Below are positions 1-10,071 of a stretch of 64,000 bases of DNA, in pieces. Position 1 is the first letter of the stretch. The number at the start of each line of letters is the position of its first letter. Source of the DNA: Tipula vernalis (lineage: Eukaryota; Arthropoda; Insecta; Diptera; Tipulidae); the NCBI GenBank assembly GCA_958295665.1, contig OY282559.1, positions 129,307,605 to 129,371,604 of the forward strand. The letters run 5' to 3'. A program made the position numbers and the translations under genes. Below the pieces are notes generated by a model. The model was not told the origin of the DNA. It made no database searches and saw only the letters and a program-made list of their open reading frames with translations.

Positions 1-839
1 TATGAAAAGTGCCACTTTTCAAAGTGCGTAAGTTGATAGGTATCCTGTGTTAATAGAGTTATGCAACCTTAATGACCGCAATTTGATACCAGTGATTTTA
101 TTTAGGCATACTTTTTTTTTAATAAAGTTCGATTCCTATTTAAAAAACTGCCAATTTGTAATATTTAAATGGCGGTCATATATTTGTGGAATTTGTAATT
201 TGATATTTTACACCGAAGTTTTGTACATCCATACTTATAAAATTCAGTTTTTAAGAAAGTTTCAAATACTCAATATTTTGAACAAGTAAGATAAGTTATC
301 TCGAAATTTGAAATCTTAAAAAGTCCAAACAATTCAGAATTTCAACAATTTCACCAATAACCTTTATTTGTCAATTTTTAAGAAAATGGGATATTAGGAA
401 TTCCATAAAATTTAAAATGTTTTTTATAATTTCAAGTAGTAAGTATTTTTGAATTTACGAATTTTCTTTATTTTGAAATGTATAGAAGCTGAATAATCTT
501 CAATTATCGATCATATTCTAAGCTAAAAACATTAAAAGAACATTTTAGTTTCTTACAGTTGGTTAAACTCTTAAATTTAATTTACTACATTGAAACTCGA
601 ATTTTTAAATGCAATTGTTTCGAAAAACTAGGATATTCTAAATTTACAGATTTTTAAAAAACGAGTATAATTCAGGTGTTTGCATTTAGATTTAAAGAAG
701 CTTAGGGTATTATAAAATTTGGAAGTTAAAACGGTTTACCCAATGAAGAACGTAAAGAAAAATGTTATTTAGGTGTTTCGATATAAATCACAAATTATTG
801 CTTTGTTTTCGTTAAAATCTTCTGGTTCTTCACCGAATG
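1..839. other. AT-rich intergenic DNA, no gene seen
   Basis: About 840 bp of AT-rich sequence. The only open frame of any length (47-289, plus strand) has no start context, composition or motif that suggests a protein. No TIR, tandem repeat or RNA gene was recognised up to the TA dinucleotide at 840-841 that borders the mariner element. Confidence 0.6.
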
Positions 840-841
840 TA

Positions 842-870
842 TTGGATGTGTTAATATGACTCCGCCCTTT
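842..870 (+). repeat. mariner left TIR
   Basis: It pairs with 2034-2062 in inverted orientation with three mismatches and shares ACTCCGCCCTTT at its inner end. It is preceded by TA at 840-841. It is the 3' end of the element relative to the transposase. Confidence 0.88.
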
Positions 871-914
871 TTTGTTAAAATAAAACACATTTGCTTGTGT
901 AGAAAATGAAAGAA

Positions 915-1894
915 TTATTTATTGAAAGTATGTTCCATTTGCAGCTACAACTTTCCCCCGTTTTTCAGGCAGTTTACGGATTCCCTTTCTGAAAAAATCT
1001 TGGTCTTTGGAGGCGATCCAATCATTAGGCCAATTTTCGATCTCTGCGCGAGAACTGTACCGCTCTTCAGAAAGAGACGACTGTATCGACCAGAATAAGT
1101 AGTAATCTGTAGGAGCTATGTCTGGTGAGTACGGCGGGTGGGGTAAAACTTCCCAGTCTTGTCCTTATAAATAATTTTTCACAACGTTTGCAACATGTGG
1201 TTTTGCATTGTCATGCTGAAAAATTAATTTGTTGTGTCTATTCACCCATTCTGGTCGTTTTTCCTCTATAGCTCACTTCAAACGTATTAGTTGTCGTCGG
1301 TACACATCGCCATTGATAGTTTCACCTGATTCCAGCAGTTCATAATATACCACACCTTTCTGATCCCACCAGATAAAGAGCATAACCTTATTGCAATGGA
1401 TATCTCGTTTTGGTTGCGATAGACCAGCTTCACCCAAGATTTTTGACATTTGGGATTCTCATAATAAATCCATTTTTCACCTCCAGTAACTATGCAGAAA
1501 ACCTTTTCTTTGTTGTATTTGAATCAGTATTTAACAAATGGTTTTTCGAAGTTCGAGGTTTTTTTCTTTTAATTCATGTAGAACCCAATTATTAGCTTTT
1601 TGAACCATTCCGATTGTTTGTAAACGTTTTGCAACATTTGATCGATCAACATTTAATGCTACAGCCAATTCTGATTGTGTTTGAGAAGAATCTTCAGCCA
1701 ATAACGTTTCCCATTCAGCATCTTCAAATTTGTTGGGTGGTTTTCCATATTCTTTATCTTTAATGCCAAAATCATCATTTTTAAATCGTCGAAACCATTC
1801 CTTGCACGTTGTATTCCGCTGCATTTTTCTTTGCAATAAAATAATGTAATAAAACTTCCCGCAAATGATGTTTATTTGGAATAAAATTCGACAT
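915..1894 (-). pseudogene. mariner transposase pseudogene
   Basis: Transposase remnant of the DD34D mariner family, which cuts and pastes DNA at TA sites. Reading leftward from ATG at 1894, the first residues are SNFIPNKHHLREVLLHYF, the usual mariner N-terminus. After a frameshift the helix-turn-helix region continues (CKEWFRRFKNDDF, QTQSELAVALNVDRSNVAKR; open 1531-1932). Downstream are the three catalytic blocks. The first reads GGEKW instead of GDEKW, so the first Asp is lost. HDNAKPH (near 1200-1220) and SPDIAPTDY (near 1110-1135) keep the second and third Asp, with 34 residues between them. Several stops and frameshifts separate the blocks, so no active enzyme can be made. The C-terminus ends near AANGTYFQ, as in relatives. 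The family assignment is firm; the subfamily is not. Confidence 0.9.
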
Positions 1895-2033
1895 TTTGAA
1901 AGAGTTAAAAATACTATTTGTTTACACTTCAACCAAATGTCGTATACTGCATTTGATAGCTGACATCAAGTACCATAGAATACAAGTATTGCCCATTTAT
2001 AGTTTACTTAAGCAAATAACGACACCAATTGAG

Positions 2034-2062
2034 AAAGGGCGGAGTTATATTCACACAGCCAA
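2034..2062 (-). repeat. mariner right TIR
   Basis: Inverted partner of 842-870, followed by TA at 2063-2064. It is the 5' end of the element relative to the transposase. Confidence 0.88.
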
Positions 2063-2064
2063 TA

Positions 2065-2348
2065 CCATACAATACTACATATTTCCTATTTAAAAAATTT
2101 AATAAAAAAAAATTATTGGATGAGAAAATGAAAATTGAATTTTTTCATCCGAAAGAACGAGAAGATTTCAACGAAAACAAAGCAATAATTTGTGATTTAC
2201 CTATATCAAAAAATCTAAATAAGATTTTTCTTAACACTGAAAAGGACTGTTACCATGTTTCCATGAACCGAGTTAATTTAGGTTTTCGTTGAGTTAAAAA
2301 CATGGCGACGTTAACCCTTATTGTTTCCATGGACATCGAACAATCGAG
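2065..2348. other. short AT-rich spacer between mariner and LINE fragment
   Basis: The plus-strand frame ending at 2292 begins inside the mariner TIR and matches nothing known to me. No other structure was seen. Confidence 0.5.
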
Positions 2349-2369
2349 TTATTATTATTATTATTATTA
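2349..2369 (-). repeat. (TAA)n tail of the LINE fragment
   Basis: Seven trinucleotide units directly abut the GC-richer LINE sequence that starts at 2370. The polarity matches a retrotransposon whose coding strand is the minus strand. Confidence 0.65.
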
Positions 2370-2990
2370 GAGGGCCATGTGGGCGATCAGCCACCTCGCA
2401 CTGCGACCTAAAAGCTCGATTGTGCTAGAGCCTGCTTAATTACCCGTCCAGTCAATATTCAGGTTCTTAATGAACCTGATAATACTGCCAGCCGGTACGT
2501 GATACATACTATCTGGGCTCATTGCTCTTCCTCCTAGATGTTTACTACAGCATGTAGTTCCGGTAGAAAGACGTTAGCATTGAAGCCTAAGGACTTCGAG
2601 AGGGCTGTCCCACTCCCGTATATTCCTACCCCTGCCCCGTCTTCCGTTTGATTTAACTTTTACGAGTTGCTGGGAATTGCAAATCGCCTGTACGTCACCC
2701 AGCTTTACTACAGGAAGGCTAAATAAAACTGGAGGGTGCCTGGTAACAAGAGTCCGCATACTTTAGACTGGTTAACCTATCAGCCATTCATCCATCGGCA
2801 TATGCTGTTCCACCTTAGATTAGGATTTTTTGTCAAGGTTTTCTCCTTTAGCGCCATACTTTAGCCTGTGCCAAATGGCCCAAAATGTGGCGAATGGACT
2901 TAGTTACCAGTGGTTGCCACGAGGAGGCAGCACGTACACTTGAGAATTGTGAACAGATTACCCCTTACACAATTGTAGCCATCACGCAGC
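2349..2990 (-). mobile_element. 3' fragment of an I/LOA-like non-LTR retrotransposon with (TAA)n tail
   Basis: On the minus strand a frame near 2555-2640 reads EDGAGVGIYGS followed by SKSLGFNANVF and PELHAVV. This is the start of the RNase H domain seen in I/LOA/R1-group LINEs (usual pattern: DGS, then GAG, YG, a VFQAE-like block and AI). The first conserved Asp and everything after the AV block are lost to stops. The remainder looks like decayed 3' sequence and ends at 2349-2369 in seven TAA units on the minus strand, the kind of 3' tail found on I-type elements. The left border is sharp at the tail. The right border near 2990 is a guess. The fragment is clearly GC-richer than its surroundings, consistent with insertion. 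Confidence 0.6.
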
Positions 2991-3286
2991 TGCCTAATAC
3001 ATGACCAGAACAGCTAACGTCATGCGCACCCTACTGGAAGGTTATGGAGCTGGTAGATCTACTCAACTTTGGTCCCCCCTCCCTCCAATAAACGCCAAAC
3101 CACCAATTATAGCCTTAACAATTGACTTTTTATATTTCAAAACGAAAACTTTAGTCAAATATCTAACTATACTTGGACGACGCTGTCACCGCTAGTGAAA
3201 GAAAGATAAAATAAGTTTCATATAGCATGCCCCATTATAATGAAAATGGCAAAAGACTACTAGATAAAATTGCCAAAAGGAAAGTT

Positions 3287-3403
3287 TTATTTGGTAGTAA
3301 TGAATAATGGAAGAAAGGACTACTAGATAAACTAGCAGAGAATAATGGATATCATTATAATTGAAGAAACAAATGTATAATGAGTATATTATACGTTAGT
3401 CGT
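3287..3403 (+). repeat. 117-bp dispersed direct repeat, copy 1
   Basis: Matches 5062-5178 with about five mismatches and no indel by eye. It starts TTATTTGGTAGTAATGAATA and ends GTTAGTCGT. A looser match extends leftward (3236-3286 against about 5018-5061). Copy 1 runs straight into the palindrome at 3384-3554. Confidence 0.8.
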
Positions 3404-3554
3404 TGACAATCGTATATTATTCAACGAGCATGTAATGATAGCTGTTATTCACCATTGAGCCGATAGGCGAGTGTCGTTAATCATCTGAGTGAATAACAGC
3501 CATTATATGCGAGTAGAATACGATACTTTGTCCACGACCGATAATAGAATATTA
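3384..3554. repeat. palindromic repeat with arms of about 65-70 bp
   Basis: Left arm 3384-3452 and right arm 3489-3554 are imperfect reverse complements. The best core is GCTGTTATTCAC against GTGAATAACAGC, followed by matching GTCGT...GACAA and ATTAT blocks further out. The loop is about 36 bp. It has the form of a foldback MITE. A piece of the left arm recurs at 5155-5180. Confidence 0.75.
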
Positions 3555-3580
3555 TACACCAAGGTTGAGAAGTATGCTAT

Positions 3581-3646
3581 TATAGCCCGAGCGAGTTTAT
3601 AACCCGAGACGCGGACCGTTGAGGGTTATAGTAAACGAGGGCTATA
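3581..3646. repeat. 66-bp imperfect hairpin
   Basis: TATAGCCC at 3581 pairs with GGGCTATA ending at 3646, and inside it TAACCC pairs with GGGTTA. The 17-nt loop is GC-rich. A shortened version of the same hairpin lies inverted near 5550-5585, so it belongs to the terminal region of the repeat family here and is not a stand-alone terminator. Confidence 0.65.
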
Positions 3647-4597
3647 ATATTACGTGTATCGAATGAAATTTGTGATTTGTAAATGAAGAATTAAAAATAA
3701 ACGGCAATAGATAATCAATATTATTCTTTTATTGTTTTGTTGTACATATTGTATACTTTTTAATTAAAAATAACCATTCGGACTTTTTGTTCATTTTACG
3801 GCGAAAATTCACTTTTCCCGAATGAAAGCCGTTAGCTTCTGGATGATATCTTCAGTGACTCTGGCAGATGCCCGTTTCCATCCGTAAATTTTTCAACAAC
3901 TATGGTAGTAATTGATTCGTTCAGTTCTTCATCTCTCTTTCTGATGTTATATTGGGGACTTGGAAGTGTCGAGAAATGCATATTGACGTAGGTCTCGTCG
4001 TCCATTACGATACAAGAATATTTCCGTTCGTTCAACCATTTGTTAAGATTCTTTGATCGATCTATCCCTCTATTAAATTGTTCAACACTTCTTTTTGGGA
4101 TTTTGACTTATTATGTGTTCGTAGATTATTACTGGTTCTAGCTTGTTCCGCCATCGATTTGGTTGCTTTGGTTTTTCTGGCTAAATTCCGCACAGATATC
4201 GAAGGATGTTTGGTAATGACGCTTACAATTTTCTGATCCAACATTTTATTTCGAGCACCTTTCTTTGCTCCGGATCCGGGCTTAGGTGATACAGAAAGAT
4301 TGAAATGAAATTTATTTTTTACATTTGTTACCGTATTATTGGAAACACCGGAAAATTTAGCAATTTTTTTATTAGTATACTCCGGACGATCATTGCACAA
4401 TCTAATTATTAAGTCACGTTTTTCTTCTTCTGATTCGTCCATTTCGAAATAATTGAAAAAAGGCACAATTTGACATTTATTCGTTTTTTTCAATTGTTTT
4501 TCTACAACATAACTGTACTATTTTTTTCCTTTGCGCAGTAACCCATGAGATAATATAAAATTGGGAATCACAAATTATATTCGGTACACATAATAGC
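3646..4597 (-). mobile_element. truncated Tc1/mariner-type element
   Basis: Ends of about 30 bp are inverted matches: the left (3646-3676) contains GTGTATCGAATGAAATTTGTG and the right (4564-4597) carries its complement with a few changes. A broken transposase frame runs leftward between them. At under 1 kb it is shorter than autonomous relatives, and the C-terminal half of the enzyme is missing, so it is an internally deleted copy. Outer flanks on both sides also share inverted sequence (for example the GAGAAGT...TATTATAGC region near 3567 and AGCACTTCTCAAG near 4590), so the true terminal repeat may be longer. Confidence 0.6.
3832..4493 (-). pseudogene. Tc1/mariner-like transposase N-terminal pseudogene
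   Basis: Two open pieces read leftward. 4493-4062 gives an N-terminal helix-turn-helix region (RLCNDRPEYTNKKIAKF, then a second HTH with ISVRNLARKTKATKS). After a frameshift, 4035-3832 gives the first catalytic block, VMDDETYVNMHFSTLP, followed by a degraded VEKF stretch. MDDETY followed by a LP-G/S-PQ pattern is characteristic of a Tc1/mariner-superfamily lineage common in insects. It stops before the second catalytic Asp, so at least half of the catalytic domain is absent. The exact clade is uncertain. Confidence 0.75.
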
Positions 4598-4627
4598 ACT
4601 TCTCAAGCGTGGGAAATTTACTATTTT

Positions 4628-4780
4628 TTCCACTACTAGTCGTAGAAGGAAAACCAACCAAAAAGGTTTTTTGTTGATAAGAAAATTAATTTGGGAAACA
4701 CTTGCTCTTTAATAATATTAACTATGTCGAAGTAGCCCGAATTTTTTACTGAATTGTAGTAAGCGTAAATTTAAAATGAC
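4628..4780 (+). repeat. left arm of a long inverted repeat (outer pair)
   Basis: Inverted match to 5372-5516. It starts TTCCACTACTAGTCGTAGAA and ends ATTTAAAATGAC. Matching blocks include the stretch with GAAAATTAATTTG and the one with TTTTTTACTGAATTGTAGTAA. Small indels separate the arms. Confidence 0.75.
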
Positions 4781-4901
4781 TAATTTAAATTTTATTTGGA
4801 TTTTTTTTTTTTTATCAAAATCTGCTTTATCAATATTTACATCTAGTGTTCATTTTTCATTATTATAAAATATTATTAACCACTAGCCGAGAAATTTGAA
4901 T

Positions 4902-5232
4902 AAACACATAATAATGATGCCTTCTACGACTAGTATTGGAAAAAAAAATTATTTTGTTATCAAATCCTTTAAATAAACCTAAAATAATTTCCGTTGACAT
5001 TTTGACGTCTCAATTTAATAATAATGAAAATGGCAAGAGACAAAATTCAAAAATGAAATTATTATTTGGTAGTAATGAATAATGGAAGAAGGGACTACTA
5101 GATAAACTAGCAGTGAATAATGGATATCATTATAATTGAAGAAACAAGCGTATAATGAGTCTATTATACGTTAGTCGTGGTCAAAGATTTTATTCCGCTA
5201 CTAGTCGTAGAAGGCATCATTATTATGTGTTT
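4902..5232. repeat. inner inverted repeat, 34-bp perfect arms
   Basis: 4902-4935 and 5199-5232 are perfect reverse complements by eye. They contain the same CTTCTACGACTAGT motif that begins the outer arms, so this motif occurs four times in alternating orientation (near 4632, 4921, 5199 and 5493). The layout suggests one foldback or MITE element inserted into another copy of its own family. Confidence 0.75.
5062..5178 (+). repeat. 117-bp dispersed direct repeat, copy 2
   Basis: Second copy of 3287-3403, located between the arms of the inner inverted repeat. It ends GTTAGTCGT, after which the two copies diverge. Confidence 0.8.
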
Positions 5233-5324
5233 TAGTAGCCTGGGAAATGGATAGGGAGATTTTTTTTTCAGTTGAATGCCACTTTGACTCAACAAAATTA
5301 TAACTTCAAATAACAAAACCATAG

Positions 5325-5361
5325 CAATAGCGATAGCAGCTATCGGGAGCGAATAAAAAAA
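5325..5361 (+). repeat. fragment of the 45-bp-TIR MITE end
   Basis: GCGATAGCAGCTATC, then GGAGCGAATAAAAAAAC: the same sequence as the right terminal repeat of the MITE at 22919-23178 with a few changes. No partner end was found nearby. Confidence 0.55.
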
Positions 5362-5371
5362 CACAGCTAGT

Positions 5372-5516
5372 GTCATTTTAAATTTACGATTACTACAATT
5401 CAGTAAAAAATTCGGGCTAAATATTATTAAAGAGCAAATGTTTCCCTTATCAAATTAATTTTCTTATCAACAAAAAACTTAAATGGTTAGTGTGCCTTCT
5501 ACGACTAGTAGTGGAA
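5372..5516 (-). repeat. right arm of the long inverted repeat (outer pair)
   Basis: Reverse complement of 4628-4780. Beyond it (5517-5625) the inverted similarity resumes with 3546-3600 (TATTATACACCAAGGTTGAG motif), so the full cluster is roughly mirror-symmetric over 3.5-5.6 kb. Confidence 0.75.
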
Positions 5517-5625
5517 CACATAGTATATACAGCACGCTTAAGAAGTGCTACTATAGCCCTCGCTTACTCGCTCGGGATATAATAGTATATGTACTTCTCA
5601 ACCTTGGTGTATAATATACTATTTT

Positions 5626-7754
5626 TCATCACATTCAACAATGTTGCTGTTTTTTTTTTATCAAAACTAGAAAAAATCTTGGTTTATACCACATTAGGTA
5701 CATTAGGAATGCAATTTTGTTTAATTTGTGTGATTTTCAAAATGAGGCATTTCAACTGGTTAGATAAAAGGCTACTATGTAATGTGTTTTTGTTATACAC
5801 TACTTTGAACAACAAGAATTAATTTTTATTAATACATAATTCATTCTTGCCGCAGACAATTTTTTAACGAAACTGGCGTGTTGGAATTTTTTTTTTTTTA
5901 TAAATTATTTCAAAGTACTTGAACTTATTTCAACTTGCGCGTACATTACTAAACCCGATTGCCTTTCAAAAATTAAAATATATCGTGCATCTTTTGACAC
6001 CATTTTATCTGAGTACAGTGTGGCAAATAAATTACATACAATATGTATATATATGTTTATGTACTTATAGAGAAATTGACCTTACAATTTAAATAAATCG
6101 CGAATCAATTGTGAATTGATAAAAAATAATAATGTCACATTATGCATGACGCGCAAAAAACTCAATGTACAGTTTGAAAAACAAAAATTCCCAGCATAAA
6201 GCGCGATTGGGTAATATTTACTAGAAAAAATTCGCAGCACATAAAGTGATCGATTATGCAAGTATACATCGCACATTGAATATGGTCGCGCGCACTGTTA
6301 TATAAATTAGGTTACGGTCAGAATTCAAATTTAATAGTACTTAGTAGCTGCACTTAATTTCTCTCAGTCGTATGCGAATTATTATATTTATAGGTATACA
6401 TAAATTGAACCGATCGACCACCAAATTATTTTGTTTTTTTGTTATTTTGTGGTGTGGACGTGGTTTGGATAAACGGTAGCCTACGATGTGTCATCAGCTT
6501 CTTAAATCCTGCAAAAAACGTGCGTAAAATTCAATCACGTATTTTTCGAAATTTATATCTTTCAGTTGTGGTTAAAAAAATATGAATCATATCTCGATTT
6601 ATTAACAATTACTCCAAATACGTAAACTACGTAAAACCACAAAATTATTTGTGCCATTTCTTCATCAATAAATTATAGTTAATCAAAAAAAAAAAAAAAA
6701 AAAGTAAGCGACATTTTATACATTTCCAATCAATTTGTGTAAGTACATTTATATTTAAGCAGAACACACTTCGCATTCGCATCGTTTCAAACTTAAATTT
6801 TTGATCACGTAAAATTAAAAATAACCACCATACCATAGCTAATTAAAATTCATCAGCCAATTATTTAGTAGTTTGGTTGGTTTTGCATAATTGTTGTAAT
6901 TTAAACTAAATAATTTAAATATTTTGTTTTTGTTAACTGTCTTCAAGTCTCTGACCACAAATTGTACTCGAAAGAAATTTGGATGATTATTTTTTTTTTT
7001 GGGTGCTCGCGTATAGTTTTTTATTTTTCGAGGGTTTCTTTTCGGGTAAGAGTTCAATTCATTGTCTACGATACAGTAGAGTTTCGTTAGCAATTCCATT
7101 AATGGCTTCTGACTTAAATTTGCTTGATTTTTAAATCATTTTTTTTTTTTTGCTTTACTAAAGCAGTTCAACAATAATATTGATATTTTCCTCAAAAACA
7201 ACCAAAGGCTCCGCTCTAATTCAAAATCGTAAACAAAATTATTTGAAAATATGAAAAGTTTGCTTGGACCCGCCATATAGCTGCTGTAATTTTTTCGTTT
7301 AATCGGTCCGATGTTGATTGAGATTCTCGATAATTTAGTAATTCGCCGCAACCTGGCTAGTCGATAAATATGACGAATTTGTTTATAACAAAATTAACTG
7401 TTAACTAAAAATATCGAGTATACCATTTCTCGCCATTTTGCAATAATTACTTGCTTGTCGCTTGCTAGATCATCGAGCATGTTTCAATTAAACCGATTTT
7501 TACCAAGTATAATATCCTAACTAAATTATTTCTAAAATTTTGTGAATAAAATAATTTCGCGAAATTATTAAAATCGGCGAGAAAATTGTTAGCCCCTCGT
7601 ATTTCGGTTTATGATTTTCGAGAAGTCTCAATTTACAAAGTTACATTTGCGAGAAAACACGATTATGTAAGGGTTATGCCGGATTCATAGCAAGCCAACA
7701 AATTAGGTGCAAATCAAAAACACGGTCTTTTGCGACAAACATCGAAAACATTTT
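5626..7754. other. AT-rich intergenic DNA, no gene recognised
   Basis: Homopolymer-rich sequence with only short, low-complexity open frames on both strands (for example 6839-7099 and 7136-7351, minus), none with a recognisable domain, start context or splice pattern. Confidence 0.5.
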
Positions 7755-7945
7755 TGCCTTTTTTTAAACCATCAACTCAACCGTCATCTTAACAGCCTAC
7801 ACAACCCCCAATTCAACAGGGTCCGAAAAATTACGTGCATATATGAGCTCTATTCAAATAAAATCAATCTTACCATAACTCAACCCCCAAAAAATACTCC
7901 AACTGAATCCTCCCCCCCCTCACTCCTCCCTCCGACCCAGCCCCA
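7755..7945. repeat. CAACTCAACC-like degenerate repeat, first patch
   Basis: C- and A-rich, G-poor plus strand with recurring CAACTCAACC, CCCCAACTCAA and TCCAACT variants. Same sequence class as the larger stretch at 8930-9870. No fixed period could be set by eye. Confidence 0.55.
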
Positions 7946-7986
7946 ACTAAAAACTAAACCTTCGCATTAGTTATGGAATATAATTT

Positions 7987-8880
7987 TCATTTAAATGGCT
8001 GTATCGGCTGGTTGTTCAGTAGAGTAACCTGTAAACTCGATTTTAGAGTACATTTTTGACGGTTTGAGCCATTTCGATGGTTTGATTTGACGAATAGCTT
8101 GATCAATATTATGCTTAAGTGCCTGAATCGTTTCAGGATTGTTAGCGTAATATCGGTCTGTTCGGTACCCCACAAAAAAAAAGTCCAACAGCGTCAAATC
8201 GCAGCTTCGCACAGACCAACTAACATCACCAAAACAGCTGCTTACGTGATTATTAAACTTAGTATGCAAAATATCGATTGTTACACGTCATCATTCAATA
8301 TTGCAAAATATCGATTGTTACACGTCATCATTACACGTATCGATTGTTACACGTTATCATTCAAGTCAAGTTTTCTCTCCGTTAACCGTAACGCTATTGC
8401 TATCTTCACCTTCAATGAAAATGGTTCGACACCAAACAGTCACACGCTGAGGATGTATTGGCTTCTTTATGACTACTTATGGGTTTCCGAGCCCTAAATT
8501 AGCTAGTGTTGCTTATTTATATAGTCGCCGAGATGAAAATTCGCCTCATCCGAAAAGAAAACTTATTTTTTAGTAAAATCGACGACAAATTCTAGCTGCT
8601 CTAAAGCCTAAGCAGAGAAGCGATAACGTAGTGGGCCGTCAACTTGATTCAATGGTTGATTAAGCTGGAAGTTGTAAACGATCAATCTGAGATCTTTATG
8701 CAGAATTTTCTTCAGGCTACATAGTGCGACCAATATTCACTTCCTAAGATATGCGGTAAGTATAACTTGTGTTATCATTTAGCATGCCAATTTCATGAGC
8801 TTTCTTCACAAACTTGCGTACATCGGACGTTGGTGCATAATTTCGATTGAATTTTTTTTCCAAAATTCTTACTGTTTCAG
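7987..8880 (-). pseudogene. Tc1/mariner-superfamily transposase pseudogene
   Basis: Leftward-reading remnant of an insect transposase with a DDE/D catalytic core. Order from the 5' side: an N-terminal block near 8590-8750 (TLHKILHKDLRL-like, then QLNQPLN, then RYRFSA..ALEQLE), a first catalytic block FSDEANFHLGDYINKQH near 8515-8570, a WGSE..H block, then FGDVSWSVRSCDLTLLDFFF near 8175-8240 with the third acidic position. The open C-terminal end (8269-7991) continues through YYANNPETIQALKHNI. Stops and frameshifts interrupt it, and a short tandem duplication (8266-8365) replaces the second catalytic block. No clear TIRs were found. Family is clear at superfamily level only. Confidence 0.8.
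8266..8365 (+). repeat. short tandem repeat inside transposase pseudogene
   Basis: Three imperfect copies of ATCGATTGTTACACGTCATC with variable spacers (37 then about 27 bp), interrupting the transposase remnant. Confidence 0.8.
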
Positions 8881-8929
8881 CAACATGATACAAAATATAA
8901 CATATTACCCAATCTTTACACGCGTGTAT

Positions 8930-9870
8930 AAATTCAACTTAAATCAACTCAATCTAACCTCCAACTAAACTCTCAACTCGGCCCACAAATTAGTCCTCAA
9001 CCGAACCGACTCAACTCTTTTTCAACCTCAACTCGAGCATCAACTCACCCCAACGCCTAGTGAACCGCAGCTCAACTCCAAGCTTAGCCTCATCTTAAAA
9101 TCTCTAAATCAAAACGGTTCAACAACTGATTATGTACATCAACTCAACTTAATTTAACCTCCAACTCAATCTTTGACTCAACTCCCCAAAAAATCCCCAA
9201 CTGAATCCTTTGCCAACCTTAACTCAACACCCTACTCGACTTCAGTTCCATCCTTAACTCAACTCCAAACTCAACGTCCTACTCAATCCTCAAATCAACA
9301 CTATCTGAAAAAATACATGCGTAAATGAACCCAAGTCAAGCTTCAGCCCACTTCAATTAAATCCCCAACTGTACTCTTCACTCAACCTTAACACAACTCC
9401 CAACCGAACCCTCAATTCAACCCCACACTCAACTCGTACCCCCAACTCAACCTTCAACTTAACCCCAAATTATATGCGAACAGGAACTCTCCTCAAAACT
9501 ACTGAACCTTTGCGCCAACACGAGTATCGAACTACTTTTCATTAACACGAGCATGTCCTGGTGTGTATTAAATTTTATAGTGTATTTTATTTGAAAATCA
9601 ATATGACAGAAAATTTCTCAGTATGACAGAAAATGCTCATTACAAAAACTCATTATGACAGGAAATTTCCATTACATTGATTTTTACATTAGACAATCCA
9701 AATAGGCACCCAGGTGTGTTGTGTTGACAGGAAGGTTAGCTAACTTTCAACTCAACCCTCACCACAATCCCAAATAAATTCCCAACTAAACCGCTCACTT
9801 AACTTCAACTCAACCTTTAACTCAATCCCAAGCTCAACTCTCAAACCAACAAGATTCGTAAAACTATAAC
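8930..9870. repeat. CAACTCAACC-like degenerate repeat, main stretch
   Basis: Nearly 1 kb dominated by CAACTCAACC, CCCAACTGAA and CAACTCAACTC variants on the plus strand, broken at about 9480-9735 by ordinary AT-rich DNA that carries three copies of a TATGACAGAAAATTTC-type motif. The strand asymmetry (C-rich plus strand) is strong. It does not match the canonical insect telomere unit TTAGG/CCTAA. Confidence 0.65.
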
Positions 9871-10071
9871 ACAACTCAAGCTACGTGCTACATAAAAAGG
9901 TACACATTTTAACGAGAAAAATTTATTACATTTATATGCCACATACAGAAAATTTATTAGCACTTATTTTCAATTTATTTAAATCATTTTACATTAAGGA
10001 ATGGGGTTTTAAATATTGATTTCAATAAATTAAGTAAAGGAAAATCTCATAAAAATTCGGATTTTCGAAGC

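Larger units (their letters stand above)
842..2062 (-). mobile_element. degenerate mariner (DD34D) transposon, about 1.2 kb
   Basis: A complete but dead mariner. Imperfect terminal inverted repeats of 29 bp begin TTGG at each end (842-870 and 2034-2062). With the flanking TA included, I count 28 of 31 positions matching. Both ends abut TA (840-841 and 2063-2064), the mariner target duplication. A broken transposase reads leftward between the repeats. The total length of about 1221 bp is typical of full-length mariners (around 1.3 kb). The inner part of the TIR carries the shared motif ACTCCGCCCTTT. Confidence 0.9.

Noticed and set aside
3001..3195. Plus-strand 64-codon frame near 3.0 kb
   Set aside because: It starts in the flank of the LINE fragment and has no domain or codon signal; probably chance in a GC-richer insert.
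8930..9480. True insect telomere repeat
   Set aside because: Not TTAGG/CCTAA, no regular period, and located internally beside ordinary DNA and transposons.
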